Positions 40,501 through 55,500 of a DNA stretch of 64,000 nucleotides are shown here, one piece after another. This DNA comes from Liolophura sinensis (Eukaryota > Mollusca > Polyplacophora > Chitonida > Chitonidae): the NCBI RefSeq assembly GCF_032854445.1, contig NC_088305.1:13749717-13813716 (forward strand), given 5' to 3'. The position numbers were made by a program, and so were the translations under genes. The notes beneath the pieces are model-generated. The model worked only from the letters and a program-made list of their open reading frames with translations, did no database searches and was not told the origin of the DNA. The stretch's first letter is position 1. Each line of letters opens with the position of its first letter.

Positions 40501-43500
40501 ATAATAAACACCTGTTGCTCTAGTCAGAGACACATGAATTCAAACATCCAGTGCAGCAGTGGTAGAAGGGAATTTCAAGTTTTAGATGGCATATTACGTT
40601 TCCTAGGCCTTGGTGGAATATATCTATTACTCACGGTACACTGTAGGAGTTGTAGCTGGTGTTCCTGCAGTGGTAGCTGGTGTTCCTGCAGTGGTAGCTG
40701 GTGTTCCGGCAGTGGTAGCTGGTGTTCCTGCTGTTGTGGCTGGTGTTCCTGCAGTTGTGGCTGGTGTTCCTGCTGTTGTGGCTGGTGTTCCTGCTGTTGT
40801 GGCTGGTGTGCCTTCAGTTGGCGATACTGAATGGAAAGGTTTCAAATTGAAAATGATTTTGTACTGAATAGTATATCTTGAAGTCCTACTCTGGATATGT
40901 GTACTGTAATCAAGGTTAAAATTAAAGAAAGTTAGACTTTTTTCATAACTTTTCAATATGCTAACACAAAACAGTTGAAATATAGTTGAAATATAGTAGT
41001 CTGACAATGTCAAAGAATGAGGAAGTTGACAAGAAATTAATCTTCATGCGCTGATAAATTTAAGTCGTTCAAGAGGTAAACCTTTATTATTTTTGGTCTT
41101 ACAATCACCTTTAAATGTAAATACAAAACACATCTCTTCTCTCCCTGTTATCTTTTCTTTTTTTAGCAAATTATGCCCAATCCAAGTAGCTGTATTTAAT
41201 GTGTATTTACAGCAATAACTCCTTTGCTGCAACAAGCACGCTAACCTTTAAGGCAGACTTCAATGTCTACAGAAGACAACTGTACACTGGCACCCTCCTC
41301 ATCTGGCTCAACTACAAAGCTGACTTTGTCGCCGGGTTTGTTAAACGTCACATCAACAGTACCGGTTGTAAGGTCAAACACTTTAACCTAAAATTACCAA
41401 TAAAAATATATCACATACGCTAGTCATTCACACAGAGAAAGCAAGTAATTTACACCCAGAAAACGCATGCCCATCATTATCTTGAATACTCAGTTTAACA
41501 TCTTTTATAACTACACGAACGTATAAAAATGAGTTTGTATTTACTTGAGATAGGTAGATTTCCTAACTCTAGGGTAGTGATTGCTTGAATAAACTTTTAC
41601 ACTAATGTACACTTTCACTTTTATCAATCTGGTTTATTTCGAATAACAACACTTCAATGATTGGGAAAGAAATTTTGCAACCCAACAGTCTAAAGAAAGA
41701 CATATTTTTATTTACCTCTACTTCTTCATCATCATTAGTCAGTATAACACGGAGTTTGCCTGGTGTGTCGGTGTTGACGTCTACAGAGACAGTCATTACT
41801 ACTGGTGTCTCCTCCAGCTTGCTCTCATCCAAGGTAACATCTAATCTGTCAGTGACATCGACGGGCTGATCGCCAGTCACATCCTGGTCAGGAGATTGTC
41901 CGTCAACCACAACAGAATACAGCTGGCCATTTGTGCTGTCCAACGGGGTTCCTTCTTCCGCACACTCTGTAAGATTAGAAAGATTAGGCCAAGGTCAAAA
42001 GTGAGGAAAAATGTGACAATATCTGCAGTCATTACTCATATTCTTTAAAGTTTAATGCATAAATCATCGAAAGGTTCCCAATGGCTAATCTTGGCATCGC
42101 TGTAAGAGTAATAAAATGCAAATAAAGACGTATAGCATAGACAGTAAAACCAGAGCATCAACAACAGTGCGATAGCTTGCAAACGGGCACACACAACGTG
42201 TAAATTTAGGCCTCTTGTGCATTTACCTCGGTCAGTGTTTTATTCAGATTTTGCAAATGCAAAAAGAGAAGAAAATGCAGTGATCTTATTTGCAATTGAT
42301 TAAACGTCGCTGGGAATAAAACTCACTGCTATACTCAGAGGAACATGGCGTAAAATCTAAGCGCAGGTCGATTACCAGGGATTATTCAAATGCTAGAGTA
42401 GTCGCCGTCTTTTAAATGAAATACTGATGAGTACACCGAAAAACAGCAAGCAAATAAATAAATCAAACGCTCGAGTAAACTGAATAATTCAATGGCTTGC
42501 CGGAGACATATCCCTTACTCACCGTATTTTCCAGGAGTTGTAGCTGGTGTTCCTGCAGTTGTTCCTGGCGTTCCTGCTGTTGTACCCGGCGTACCTGCTG
42601 TTGTAGCTGGTGTTCCTGCAGTTGTAGCTGGTGTCCCCACAGTTGTAGCTGGTGTTCCAGCGGTTGTAGCTGGTGTTCCTGCAGTGGTAGCTGGTGTCCC
42701 TTCAGTTGGCGAGACTAAACAATAAGGTATCAATTTAGAAATCAGCTTGCACCATACACATCTCACTTACACTTTCTATTTGTAATAAGAGTTATAGTTC
42801 CAGAAAAAAAATCTTTTATTATTTCATATGTTTAAGCATAGTAACCTAATGGAAGTAAAGGTCAACCAGTTCAAATATTACAAATGTATTTTCATATTTC
42901 CACCAACAGGAAATTTTCTGTAATAAATAAACTAACCTTTAATGCAGACTTCAATGTTTACAGAAGACAACTGTACACTGGCACCCTCCTCATCTGGCAC
43001 AACAACAAAGCTGACTTTGTCGCCGGCTTTGTTAAAGACCACCTCAACTGTTCCTGTTGTAAGGTCATACTCTTTGGCCTGAAATTAACCCATCATATTG
43101 CAAACACACTGACAAATGACACAGATATCATGTTACAAACAAGTTATACTCATAAAACAAGTATCTGACTTGTGCAGAAATCACACAAACTTTATTTATT
43201 TATCAGGTACACGATGAACAACGTTATAGCAATAACAATGCAGAAATTATATTGCTCTTTTCCAGTGGTAAAGACCTTACTGTATTCTAAATATGTGTTG
43301 CCAATCATAGAATCTTTCACTAAAGAATAAAATATTTTTTCCACAAGCGTGGTTTAGTTTTATCACAAAAGGCCAACCAAATAGATTTGTTTCCATACCT
43401 CTACTTCCTGATCACCATTCGTCAGTACAACACGGAGTTTGCCTGTTTTGTCGGTGTTGACGTCTACAGAGACACTCATTACTACTGGAGTCTCCTCCAG

Positions 43501-46500
43501 CTTGCTGGTATCCAAGGAAACTTCCAGCTTGTCAGTGACATCGACGGGCTGTTCGCCAGTTACATCCTGGGCTGGAGATTGTCCGTCAACCACAACGGAA
43601 TACAGTTGGACATTGGTGCTGCCCAACGTGGTTGCTTCATCGGCACACTCTGTAACATTAAAAGGATGAAACTTTTATAAAACATGAATGCTTAAACTAT
43701 GCAAAGTGTCATGATGGCTAATGTTGGCATCACTGTAGCCATAATAAACACCTGTTGGAGCAATGATAAACACCTGTTGGAGCAATGATAAACACCTGTT
43801 GGAGCAATAATAAACACCTCCTGTAGCAATAATAAACACCTGTTGCTCTAGTCAGAGACACATGAATTCAAACATCCAGTGCAGCAGTGGTAGAAGGGAA
43901 TTTCAAGTTTTAGATGGCATATTACGTTTCCTAGGCCTTGGTGGAATATATCTATTACTCACGGTACACTGTAGGAGTTGTAGCTGGTGTTCCTGCAGTG
44001 GTAGCTGGTGTTCCTGCAGTGGTAGCTGGTGTTCCGGCAGTGGTAGCTGGTGTTCCTGCTGTTGTGGCTGGTGTTCCTGCAGTTGTGGCTGGTGTTCCTG
44101 CTGTTGTGGCTGGTGTTCCTGCTGTTGTGGCTGGTGTGCCTTCAGTTGGCGATACTGAATGGAAAGGTTTCAAATTGAAAATGATTTTGTACTGAATAGT
44201 ATATCTTGAAGTCCTACTCTGGATATGTGTACTGTAATCAAGGTTAAAATTAAAGAAAGTTAGACTTTTTTCATAACTTTTCAATATGCTAACACAAAAC
44301 AGTTGAAATATAGTTGAAATATAGTAGTCTGACAATGTCAAAGAATGAGGAAGTTGACAAGAAATTAATCTTCATGCGCTGATAAATTTAAGTCGTTCAA
44401 GAGGTAAACCTTTATTATTTTTGGTCTTACAATCACCTTTAAATGTAAATACAAAACACATCTCTTCTCTCCCTGTTATCTTTTCTTTTTTTAGCAAATT
44501 ATGCCCAATCCAAGTAGCTGTATTTAATGTGTATTTACAGCAATAACTCCTTTGCTGCAACAAGCACGCTAACCTTTAAGGCAGACTTCAATGTCTACAG
44601 AAGACAACTGTACACTGGCACCCTCCTCATCTGGCTCAACTACAAAGCTGACTTTGTCGCCGGGTTTGTTAAACGTCACATCAACAGTACCGGTTGTAAG
44701 GTCAAACACTTTAACCTAAAATTACCAATAAAAATATATCACATACGCTAGTCATTCACACAGAGAAAGCAAGTAATTTACACCCAGAAAACGCATGCCC
44801 ATCATTATCTTGAATACTCAGTTTAACATCTTTTATAACTACACGAACGTATAAAAATGAGTTTGTATTTACTTGAGATAGGTAGATTTCCTAACTCTAG
44901 GGTAGTGATTGCTTGAATAAACTTTTACACTAATGTACACTTTCACTTTTATCAATCTGGTTTATTTCGAATAACAACACTTCAATGATTGGGAAAGAAA
45001 TTTTGCAACCCAACAGTCTAAAGAAAGACATATTTTTATTTACCTCTACTTCTTCATCATCATTAGTCAGTATAACACGGAGTTTGCCTGGTGTGTCGGT
45101 GTTGACGTCTACAGAGACAGTCATTACTACTGGTGTCTCCTCCAGCTTGCTCTCATCCAAGGTAACATCTAATCTGTCAGTTACATCGACGGGCTGATCG
45201 CCAGTCACATCCTGGTCAGGAGATTGTTCGTCAACCAAAACAGAATACAGCTGGACATTTGTGCTGTCCAACGGGGTTCCTTCTTCCGCACACTCTGTAA
45301 GATTAGAAAGATTAGGCCAAGGTCAAAAGTGAGGAAAAATGTGACAATATCTGCAGTCATTACTCATATTCTTTAAAGTTTAATGCATAAATCATCGAAA
45401 GGTTCCCAATGGCTAATCTTGGCATCGCTGTAAGAGTAATAAAATGCAAATAAAGACGTATAGCATAGACAGTAAAACCAGAGCATCAACAACAGTGCGA
45501 TAGCTTGCAAACGGGCACACACAACGTGTAAATTTAGGCCTCTTGTGCATTTACCTCGGTCAGTGTTTTATTCAGATTTTGCAAATGCAAAAAGAGAAGA
45601 AAATGCAGTGATCTTTTTTGCAATTGATTAAACGTCGCTGGGAATAAAACTCACTGCTATACTCAGAGGAACATGGCGTAAAATCTAAGCGCAGGTCGAT
45701 ACCAGGGATTATTCAAATGCTAGAGTAGTCGCCGTCTTTTAAATGAAATACTGATGAGTACACCGAAAAACAGCAAGCAAATAAATAAATCAAACGCTCG
45801 AGTAAACTGAATAATTCAATGGCTTGCGGAGACATATCCCTTACTCACCGTATTTTCCAGGAGTTGTAGCTGGTGTTCCTGCAGTTGTTCCTGGCGTTCC
45901 TGCTGTTGTACCCGGCGTACCTGCTGTTGTAGCTGGTGTTCCTGCAGTTGTAGCTGGTGTCCCCACAGTTGTAGCTGGTGTTCCAGCGGTTGTAGCTGGT
46001 GTTCCTGCAGTGGTAGCTGGTGTCCCTTCAGTTGGCGAGACTAAACAATAGGTATCAATTTAGAAATCAGCTTGCACCATACACATCTCACTTACACTTT
46101 CTATTTGTAATAAGAGTTATAGTTCCAGAAAAAAAAATCTTTTATTATTCATATGTTTAAGCATAGTAACCTAATGGAAGAAAAGGTCAACCAGTTCAAA
46201 TATTACAAATGTATTTTCATTATTTCCACCAACAGGAAATTTTCTGTAATAAATAAACTAACCTTTAATGCAGACTTCAATGTTTACAGAAGACAACTGT
46301 ACACTGGCACCCTCCCTCATCTGGCACAACAACAAAGCTGACTTTGTCGCCGGCTTTGTTAAAGACCACCTCAACTGTTCCTGTTGTAAGGTCATACTCT
46401 TTGGCCTGAAATTAACCCATCATATTGCAAACACACTGACAAATGACACAGATATCATGTTACAAACAAGTTATACTCATAAAACAAGTATCTGACTTGT

Positions 46501-49500
46501 GCAGAAATCACACAAACTTTATTTATTTATCAGGTACACGATGAACAACGTTATAGCAATAACAATGCAGAAATTATATTGCTCTTTTCAGTGGTAAAGA
46601 CCTTACTGTATTCTAAATATGTGTTGCCAATCATAGAATCTTTCACTAAAGAATAAAATATTTTTTCCACAAGCGTGGTTTAGTTTTATCACAAAAGGCC
46701 AACCAAATAGATTTGTTTCCATACCTCTACTTCCTGATCACCATTCGTCAGTTACAACACGGAGTTTGCCTGTTTTGTCGGTGTTGACGTCTACAGAGAC
46801 ACTCATTACTACTGGAGTCTCCTCCAGCTTGCTGGTATCCAAGGAAACTTCCAGCTTGTCAGTGACATCGACGGGCTGTTCGCCAGTTACATCCTGGGCT
46901 GGAGATTGTCCGTCAACCACAACGGAATACAGTTGGACATTGGTGCTGCCGCAACGTGGTTGCTTCATCGGCACACTCTGTAACATTAAAAGGATGAAAC
47001 TTTTATAAAACATGAATGCTTAAACTATGCAAAGTGTCATGATGGCTAATGTTGGCATCACTGTAGCCATAATAAACACCTGTTTGGAGCATTGATAAAC
47101 ACCTGTTGAGCAATGATAAACACCTGTTGGAGCAATAATAAACACCTCCTGTAGCAATAATAAAACACCTGTTGCTCTAGTCAGAGACACATGAATTCAA
47201 ACATCCAGTGCAGCAGTGGTAGAAGGGAATTTCAAGTTTTAGATGGCATATTACGTTTCCTAGGCCTTGGTGGAATATATCTATTACTCACGGTACACTG
47301 TAGGAGTTGTAGCTGGTGTTCCTGCAGTGGTAGCTGGTGTTCCTGCAGTGGTAGCTGGTGTTCCGGCAGTGGTAGCTGGTGTTCCTGCTGTTGTGGCTGG
47401 TGTTCCTGCAGTTGTGGCTGGTGTTCCTGCTGTTGTGGCTGGTGTTCCTGCTGTTGTGGCTGGTGTGCCTTCAGTTGGCGATACTGAATGGAAAGGTTTC
47501 AAATTGAAATGATTTTGTACTGAATAGTATATCTTGAAGTCCTACTCTGGATATGTGTACTGTAATCAAGGTTAAAATTAAAGAAAGTTAGACTTTTTTC
47601 ATAACTTTTCAATATGCTAACACAAAACAGTTGAAATATAGTTGAAATATAGTAGTCTGACAATGTCAAAGATGAGGAAGTTGCAAGAAATTAATCTTCA
47701 TGCGCTGATAAATTTAAGTCGTTCAAGAGGTAAACCTTTATTATTTTTGGTCTTACAATCACCTTTAAATGTAAATACAAAACACATCTCTTCTCTCCCT
47801 GTTATCTTTTCGTGAAACGTTTCTGACTTAGCAAATTATGCCCAATCCAAGTAGCTGTATTTAATGTGTATTTACAGCAATAACTCCTTTGCTGCAACAA
47901 GCACGCTAACCTTTAAGGCAGACTTCAATGTCTACAGAAGACAACTGTACACTGGCACCCTCCTCATCTGGCTCAACTACAAAGCTGACTTTGTCGCCGG
48001 TTTGTTAAACGTCACATCAACAGTACCGGTTGTAAGGTCAAACACTTTAACCTAAAATTACCAATAAAAATATATCACATACGCTAGTCCATTCACACAG
48101 AGAAAGCAAGTAATTTACACCCAGAAAACGCATGCCCTCATTATCTTGAATACTCAGTTTAACATCTTTTATAACTACACGAACGTATAAAAATGAGTTT
48201 GTATTTACTTGAGATAGGCAGATTCCTAACTCTAGGGTAGTGATTGCTTGAATAAACTTTTACACTAATGTACACTTTCACTTTTATCAATCTGGTTTAT
48301 TCGAATAACAACACTTCAATGATTGGGAAAGAAATTTTGCACCCAACAGTCTAAAGAAAGACATATTTTTATTTACCTCTACTTCATCATCATCATTAGT
48401 CAGTATAACACGGAGTTTGCCTGGTGTGTCGGTGTTGACGTCTACAGAGACAGTCATTACTACTGGTGTCTCCTCAGCTTGCTCTCATCCAAGGTAACAT
48501 CTAATCTGTCAGTGACATCGACGGGCTGATCGCCAGTCACATCCTGGTCAGGAGATTGTCCGTCAACCAAAACAGAATACAGCTGGACATTTGTGCTGTC
48601 CAACGGGGTTCCTTCTTCCGCACACTCTGTAAGATTAGAAAGATTAGGCCAAGGTCAAAAGTGAGGAAAAATGTGACAATATCTGCAGTCATTACTCATA
48701 TTCTTTAAAGTTAATGCATAAATCATCGAAAGGTTCCCAATGGCTAATCTTGGCATCGCTGTAAGAGTAATAAAATGCAAATAAAGACGTATAGCATAGA
48801 CAGTAAAACCAGAGCATCAACAACAGTGCGATAGCTTGCAAACGGGCACCCACAACCTGTAAATTTAGGCCTCTTGTGCATTTACCTCGGTCAGTGTTTT
48901 ATTCAGATTTTGCAAATGCAAAAAGAGAAGAAAATGCAGTGATCTTATTTGCAATTGATTAAACGTCGCTGGGAATAAAACTCACTGCTATACTCAGAGG
49001 AACATGGCGTAAAATCTAAGCGCAGGTCGATTACCAGGGATTATTCAAATGCTAGAGTAGTCGCCGTCTTTTAATGAAATACTGATGAGTACACCGAAAA
49101 ACAGCAAGCAAATAAATAAATCAAACGCTCGAGTAAACTGAATAATTCAATGGCTTGCCGGAGACATATCCCTTACTCACCGTATTTTCCAGGAGTTTGT
49201 AGCTGGTGTTCCTGCAGTTGTTCCTGGCGTTCCTGCTGTTGTACCCGGCGTACCTGCTGTTGTAGCTGGTGTTCCTGCAGTTGTAGCTGGTGTCCCCACA
49301 GTTGTAGCTGGTGTTCCAGCGGTTGTAGCTGGTGTTCCTGCAGTGGTAGCTGGTGTCCCTTCAGTTGGCGAGACTAAACAATAAGGTATCAATTTAGAAA
49401 TCAGCTTGCACCATACACATCTCACTTACACTTTCTGTTTGTAATAAGAGTTATAGTTCCAGAAAAAAAATCTTTTATTATTTCATATGTTTAAGCATAG

Positions 49501-52500
49501 TAACCTAATGGAAGAAAAGGTCAACCAGTTCAAATATTACAAATGTATTTTCATATTTCCACAACAGGAAATTTTCTGTAATAAATAAACTAACCTTTAA
49601 TGCAGACTTCAATGTTTACAGAAGACAACTGTACACTGGCACCATACTCATCTGGCACAACAACAAAGCTGACTTTGTCGCCGGCTTTGTTAAAGACCAC
49701 CTCAACTGTTCCTGTTGTAAGGTCATACTCTTTGGCCTGAAATTAACCCATCATATTGCAAACACACTGACAAAAGACACAGATATCATGTTACAAACAA
49801 GTTATACTCATAAAACAAGTATCTGACTTGTGCAGAAATCACACAAACTTTATTTATTTATCAGGTACACGATGAACAACGTTATAGCAATAACAATGCA
49901 GAAATTATATTGCTCTTTTCCAGTGGTAAAGACCTTACTGTATTCTAAATATGTGTTGCCAATCATAGAATCTTTCCACTAAAGAATAAAATATTTTTTT
50001 TCCACAAGCGTGGTTTAGTTTTATCACAAAAGGCCAACCAAATAGATTTGTTTCCATACCTCTACTTCCTGATCACCATTCGTCAGTACAACACGGAGTT
50101 TGCCTGTTTTGTCGGTGTTGACGTCTACAGAGACACTCATTACTACTGGAGTCTCCTCCAGCTTGCTGGTATCCAAGGAAACTTCCAGCTTGTCAGTGAC
50201 ATCGACGGGCTGTTCGCCAGTTACATCCTGGGCTGGAGATTGTCCGTCAACCACAACGGAATACAGTTGGACATTGGTGCTGCCCAACGTGGTTGCTTCA
50301 TCGGCACACTCTGTAACATTAAAAGGATGAAACTTTTATAAAACATGAATGCTTAAACTATGCAAAGTGTCATGATGGCTAATGTTGGCATCACTGTAGC
50401 CATAATAAAACACCTGTTGGAGCAATGATAAACACCTGTTGGAGCAATGATAAACACCTGTTGGAGCAATAATAAACACCTCCTGTAGCAATAATAAACA
50501 CCTGTTGCTCTAGTCAGAGACACATGAATCAAACATCCAGTGCAGCAGTGGTAGAAGGGAATTTCAAGTTTTAGATGGCATATTACGTTTCCTAGGCCTT
50601 GGTGGAATATATCTATTACTCACGGTACACTGTAGGAGTTGTAGCTGGTGTTCCTGCAGTGGTAGCTGGTGTTCCTGCAGTGGTAGCTGGTGTTCCGGCA
50701 GTGGTAGCTGGTGTTCCTGCTGTTGTGGCTGGTGTTCCTGCAGTTGTGGCTGGTGTTCCTGCTGTTGTGGCTGGTGTTCCTGCTGTTGTGGCTGGTGTGC
50801 CTTCAGTTGGCGATACTGAATGGAAAGGTTTCAAATTGAAATTGATTTTGTACTGAATAGTATATCTTGAAGTCCTACTCTGGATATGTGTACTGTAATC
50901 AAGGTTAAAATTAAAGAAAGTTAGACTTTTTTCATAACTTTTCAATATGCTAACACAAAACAGTTGAAATATAGTTGAAATATAGTAGTCTGACAATGTC
51001 AAAGAATGAGGAAGTTGACAAGAAATTAATCTTCATGCGCTGATAAATTTAAGTCGTTCAAGAGGTAAACCTTTTATTATTTTTGGTCTTACAATCACCT
51101 TTAAATGTAAATACAAAACACATCTCTTCTCTCCCTGTTATCTTTTCGGAAACGTTTCTGACTTAGCAAATTATGCCCAATCCAAGTAGCTGTATTAATG
51201 TGTATTTACAGCAATAACTCCTTTGCTGCAACAAGCACGCTAACCTTTAAGGCAGACTTCAATGTCTACAGAAGACAACTGTACACTGGCACCCTCCTCA
51301 TCTGGCTCAACTACAAAGCTGACTTTGTCGCCGGGTTTGTTAAACGTCACATCAACAGTACCGGTTGTAAGGTCAAACACTTTAACCTAAAATTACCATA
51401 AAAATATATCACATACGCTAGTCATTCACACAGAGAAAGCAAGTAATTTACACCCAGAAAACGCATGCCCATCATTATCTTGAATACTCAGTTTAACATC
51501 TTTTATAACTACACGAACGTATAAAAAATGAGTTTGTATTTACTTGAGATAGGCAGATTTCCTAACTCTAGGGTAGTGATTGCTTGAATAAACTTTTACA
51601 CTAATGTACACTTTCACTTTTATCAATCTGGTTTATTTCGAATAACAACACTTCAATGATTGGGAAAGAAATTTTGCAACCCAACAGTCTAAAGAAAGAC
51701 ATATTTTTATTTACCTCTACTTCTTCATCATCATTAGTCAGTATAACACGGAGTTTGCCTGGTGTGTCGGTGTTGACGTCTACAGAGACAGTCATTACTA
51801 CTGGTGTCTCTTCCAGCTTGCTCTCATCCAAGGTAACATCTAATCTGTCAGTGGACATCGACGGGCTGATCGCCAGTCACATCCTGGTCAGGAGATTGTC
51901 CGTCAACCAAAACAGAATACAGCTGGACATTTGTGCTGTCCAACGGGGTTCCTTCTTCCGCACACTCTGTAAGATTAGAAAGATTAGGCCAAGGTCAAAA
52001 GTGAGGAAAAATGTGACAATATCTGCAGTCATTACTCATATTCTTAAAGTTTAATGCATAAACCATCGAAAGGTTCCCAATGGCTAATCTTGGCATCGCT
52101 GTAAGAGTAATAAATGCAAATAAAGACGTATAGCATAGACAGTAAAACCAGAGCATCAACAACAGTGCGATAGCTTGCAAACGGCACACACAACCTGTAA
52201 ATTTAGGCCTCTTGTGCATTTACCTCGGTCAGTGTTTTATTCAGATTTTGCAAATGCAAAAGAGAGAAAATGCAGTGATCTTATTTGCAATTGATTAAAC
52301 GTCGCTGGAATAAAACTCACTGCTATACTCAGAGGAACATGGCGTAAATCTAAGCGCAGGTCGATTACCAGGGATTATTCAAATGCTAGAGTAGTCGCGT
52401 CTTTTAAATGAAATACTGATGAGTACACCGAAAAACAGCAAGCAAATAAATAAATCAAACGCTCGAGTAAACTGAATAATTCAATGGCTTGCCGGAGACA

Positions 52501-55500
52501 TATCCCTTACTCACCGTATTTTCCAGGAGTTGTAGCTGGTGTTCCTGCAGTTGTTTCCTGGCGTTCCTGCTGTTGTACCCGGCGTACTGCTGTTGTTGCT
52601 GGTGTTCCTGCAGTTGTAGCTGGTGTCCCCACAGTTGTAGCTGGTGTTCCAGCGGTTGTAGCTGGTGTTCCTGTAGTGGTAGCTGGTGTCCCTTCAGTTG
52701 GCGAGACTAAACAATAAGGTATCAATTTAGAAATCAGCTTTGCACCATACACATCTCAACTTACACTTTCTGTTTGTAATAAGAGTTATAGTTCCAGAAA
52801 AAAAAATCTTTTATTATTTCATATGTTTAAGCATAGTAACCTAATGGAAGAAAAGGTCAACCAGTTCAAATATTACAAATGTATTTTCATATTTCCACCA
52901 ACAGGAATTTTCTGTAATAAATAAACTAACCTTTAATGCAGACTTCAATGTTTACAGAAGACAACTGTACACTGGCACCATACTTCATCTGGCACAACAA
53001 CAAAGCTGACTTTGTCGCCGGCTTTGTTAAAGACCACCTCAACTGTTCCTGTTGTAAGGTCATACTCTTTGGCCTGAAATTAACCATCATATTGCAAACA
53101 CACTGACAAATGACACAGATATCATGTTACAAACAAGTTATACTCATAAAACAAGTATCTGACTTGTGCAGAAATCACACAAAATTTATTTATTTATCAG
53201 GTACACGATGAACAACGTTATAGCAATAACAATGCAGAAATTATATTGCTCTTTTCCAGTGTAAAGACCTTACGTATTCTAAATATGTGTTGCCAATCAT
53301 AGACTCTTTCACTAAAGAATAAAATATTTTTTCCACAAGCGTGGTTTAGTTTTATCACAAAAGGCCAACCAAATAGATTTGTTTCCATACCTCTACTTCC
53401 TGATCACATTCGTCAGACAACACGGAGTTTGCTGTTTTGTCGGTGTTGACGTCTACAGAGACACTCATTACTACTGGAGTCTCCTCCAGCTTGCTGGTAT
53501 CAAGGAAACTTCCAGCTTGTCAGTGACATCGACGGGCTGTTTCGCAGTTACATCCTGGGCTGGAGATTGTCCGTCAACCACAACGGAATACAGTTGGACA
53601 TTGGTGCAGCCCAACGTGGTTGCTTCATCGGCACACCTCTGTAACATTAAAAGGATGAAACTTTTATAAAACATGAATGCTTAAACTATGCAAAGTGTCA
53701 TGATGGCTAATGTTGGCATCACTGTAGCCATAATAAAACACCTGTTGGAGCAATGATAAACCACCTGTTGGAGCAATGATAAACACCTGTTGGAGCAATA
53801 ATAACACCCTCCTGTAGCAATAATAAACACCTGTTGCTCTAGTCAGAGACACATGAATTCAAACATCCAGTGCAGCAGTGGTAGAAGGGAATTTCAAGTT
53901 TTAGATGGCATATTACGTTTCCTAGGCCTTGGTGGAAATATTCTATTACTCACGGTACACTGTAGGAGTTGTAGGCTGGTGTTCTGCCGTGGGTAGCTGG
54001 TGTTCCTGCAGTGGTAGCTGGTGTTCCGGCAGTGGTAGCTGGTGTTCCTGCTGTTGTGGCTGGTGTTCCTGCAGTTGTGGCTGGTGTTCCTGCTGTTGTG
54101 GCTGGTGTTCCTGCTGTTGTGGCTGGTGTGCCTTCAGTTGGCGATACTGAATGGAAAGGTTTCAAATTGAAAATGATTTTGTACTGAATAGTATATCTTG
54201 AAGTCCTACTCTGGATATGTGTACTGTAATCAAGGTTAAAATTAAAGAAAGTTAGACTTTTTTCATAAACTTTCAATATGCTAACACAAAACAGTTGAAA
54301 TATAGTTGAAATATAGTAGTCTGACAATGTCAAAGAATGAGGAAGTTGACAAGAAATTAATCTTCATGCGCTGATAAATTTAAGTCGTTCAAGAGGTAAA
54401 ACCTTTATTATTTTTGGTCTTACAATCACCTTTAAATGTAAATACAAAACACATCTCTTCTCTCCCAGTTATCTTTTCGGAAACGTTTCTGACTTAGCAA
54501 ATTATGCCCAATCCAAGTAGCTGTATTTAATGTGTATTTACAGCAATAACTCCTTTGCTGCAACAAGCACGCTAACCTTTAAGGCAGACTTCAATGTCTA
54601 CAGAAGACAACTGTACACTGGCACCCCTCCTCATCTGGCTCAACTACAAAGCTGACTTTGTCGCCGGGTTTGTTAAACGTCACATCAACAGTACCGGTTG
54701 TAAGGTCAAACACTTTAACCTAAAATTACCAATAAAAATATATCACATACGCTAGTCATTCACACAGAGAAAGCAAGTAATTTACACCCAGAAAACGCAT
54801 GCCCATCATTATCTTGAATACTCAGTTTAACATCTTTTATAACTACACGGAACGTATAAAAATGAGTTTTGTATTTACTTGAGATAGGCAGATTTCTAAC
54901 TCTAGGGTAGTGATTGCTTGAATAAAACTTTTACACTAATGTACACTTTCACTTTTATCAATCTGGTTTATTTCGAATAACAACACCTTCAATGATTGGG
55001 AAAGAAATTTTGCAACCCAACAGTCTAAAGAAAGACATATTTTTATTTACCTCTACTTCTTCATCATCATTAGTCAGTATAACACGGAGTTTGCCTGGTG
55101 TGGTCGGTGTTGACGTCTACAGAGGTCATTACTACTGGTGTCTCCTCCAGCTTGCTCTCATCCAAGGTAACATCTAATCTGTCAGTGACATCGACGGGCT
55201 GATCGCCAGTCACATCCTGGTCAGGAGATTGTCCGTCAACCAAAACAGAATACAGCTGGACATTTGTGCTGTCCAACGGGGTTCCTTCTTCCGCACACTC
55301 TGTAAGATTAGAAAGATTAGGCCAAGGTCAAAAGTGAGGAAAAATGTGACAATATCTGCAGTCATTACTCATATTCTTTAAAGTTTAATGCATAAACCAT
55401 CGAAAGGTTCCCAATGGCTAATCTTGGCATCGCTGTAAGAGTAATAAAATGCAAATAAAGACGTATAGCATAGACAGTAAAACCAGAGCATCAACAACAG

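Noticed and set aside
45849..55299. Units 4-6 as pseudogenised copies
   Set aside because: Indels affect introns and exons alike, splice sites are intact and substitutions are few. A consensus-quality problem is the simpler reading.
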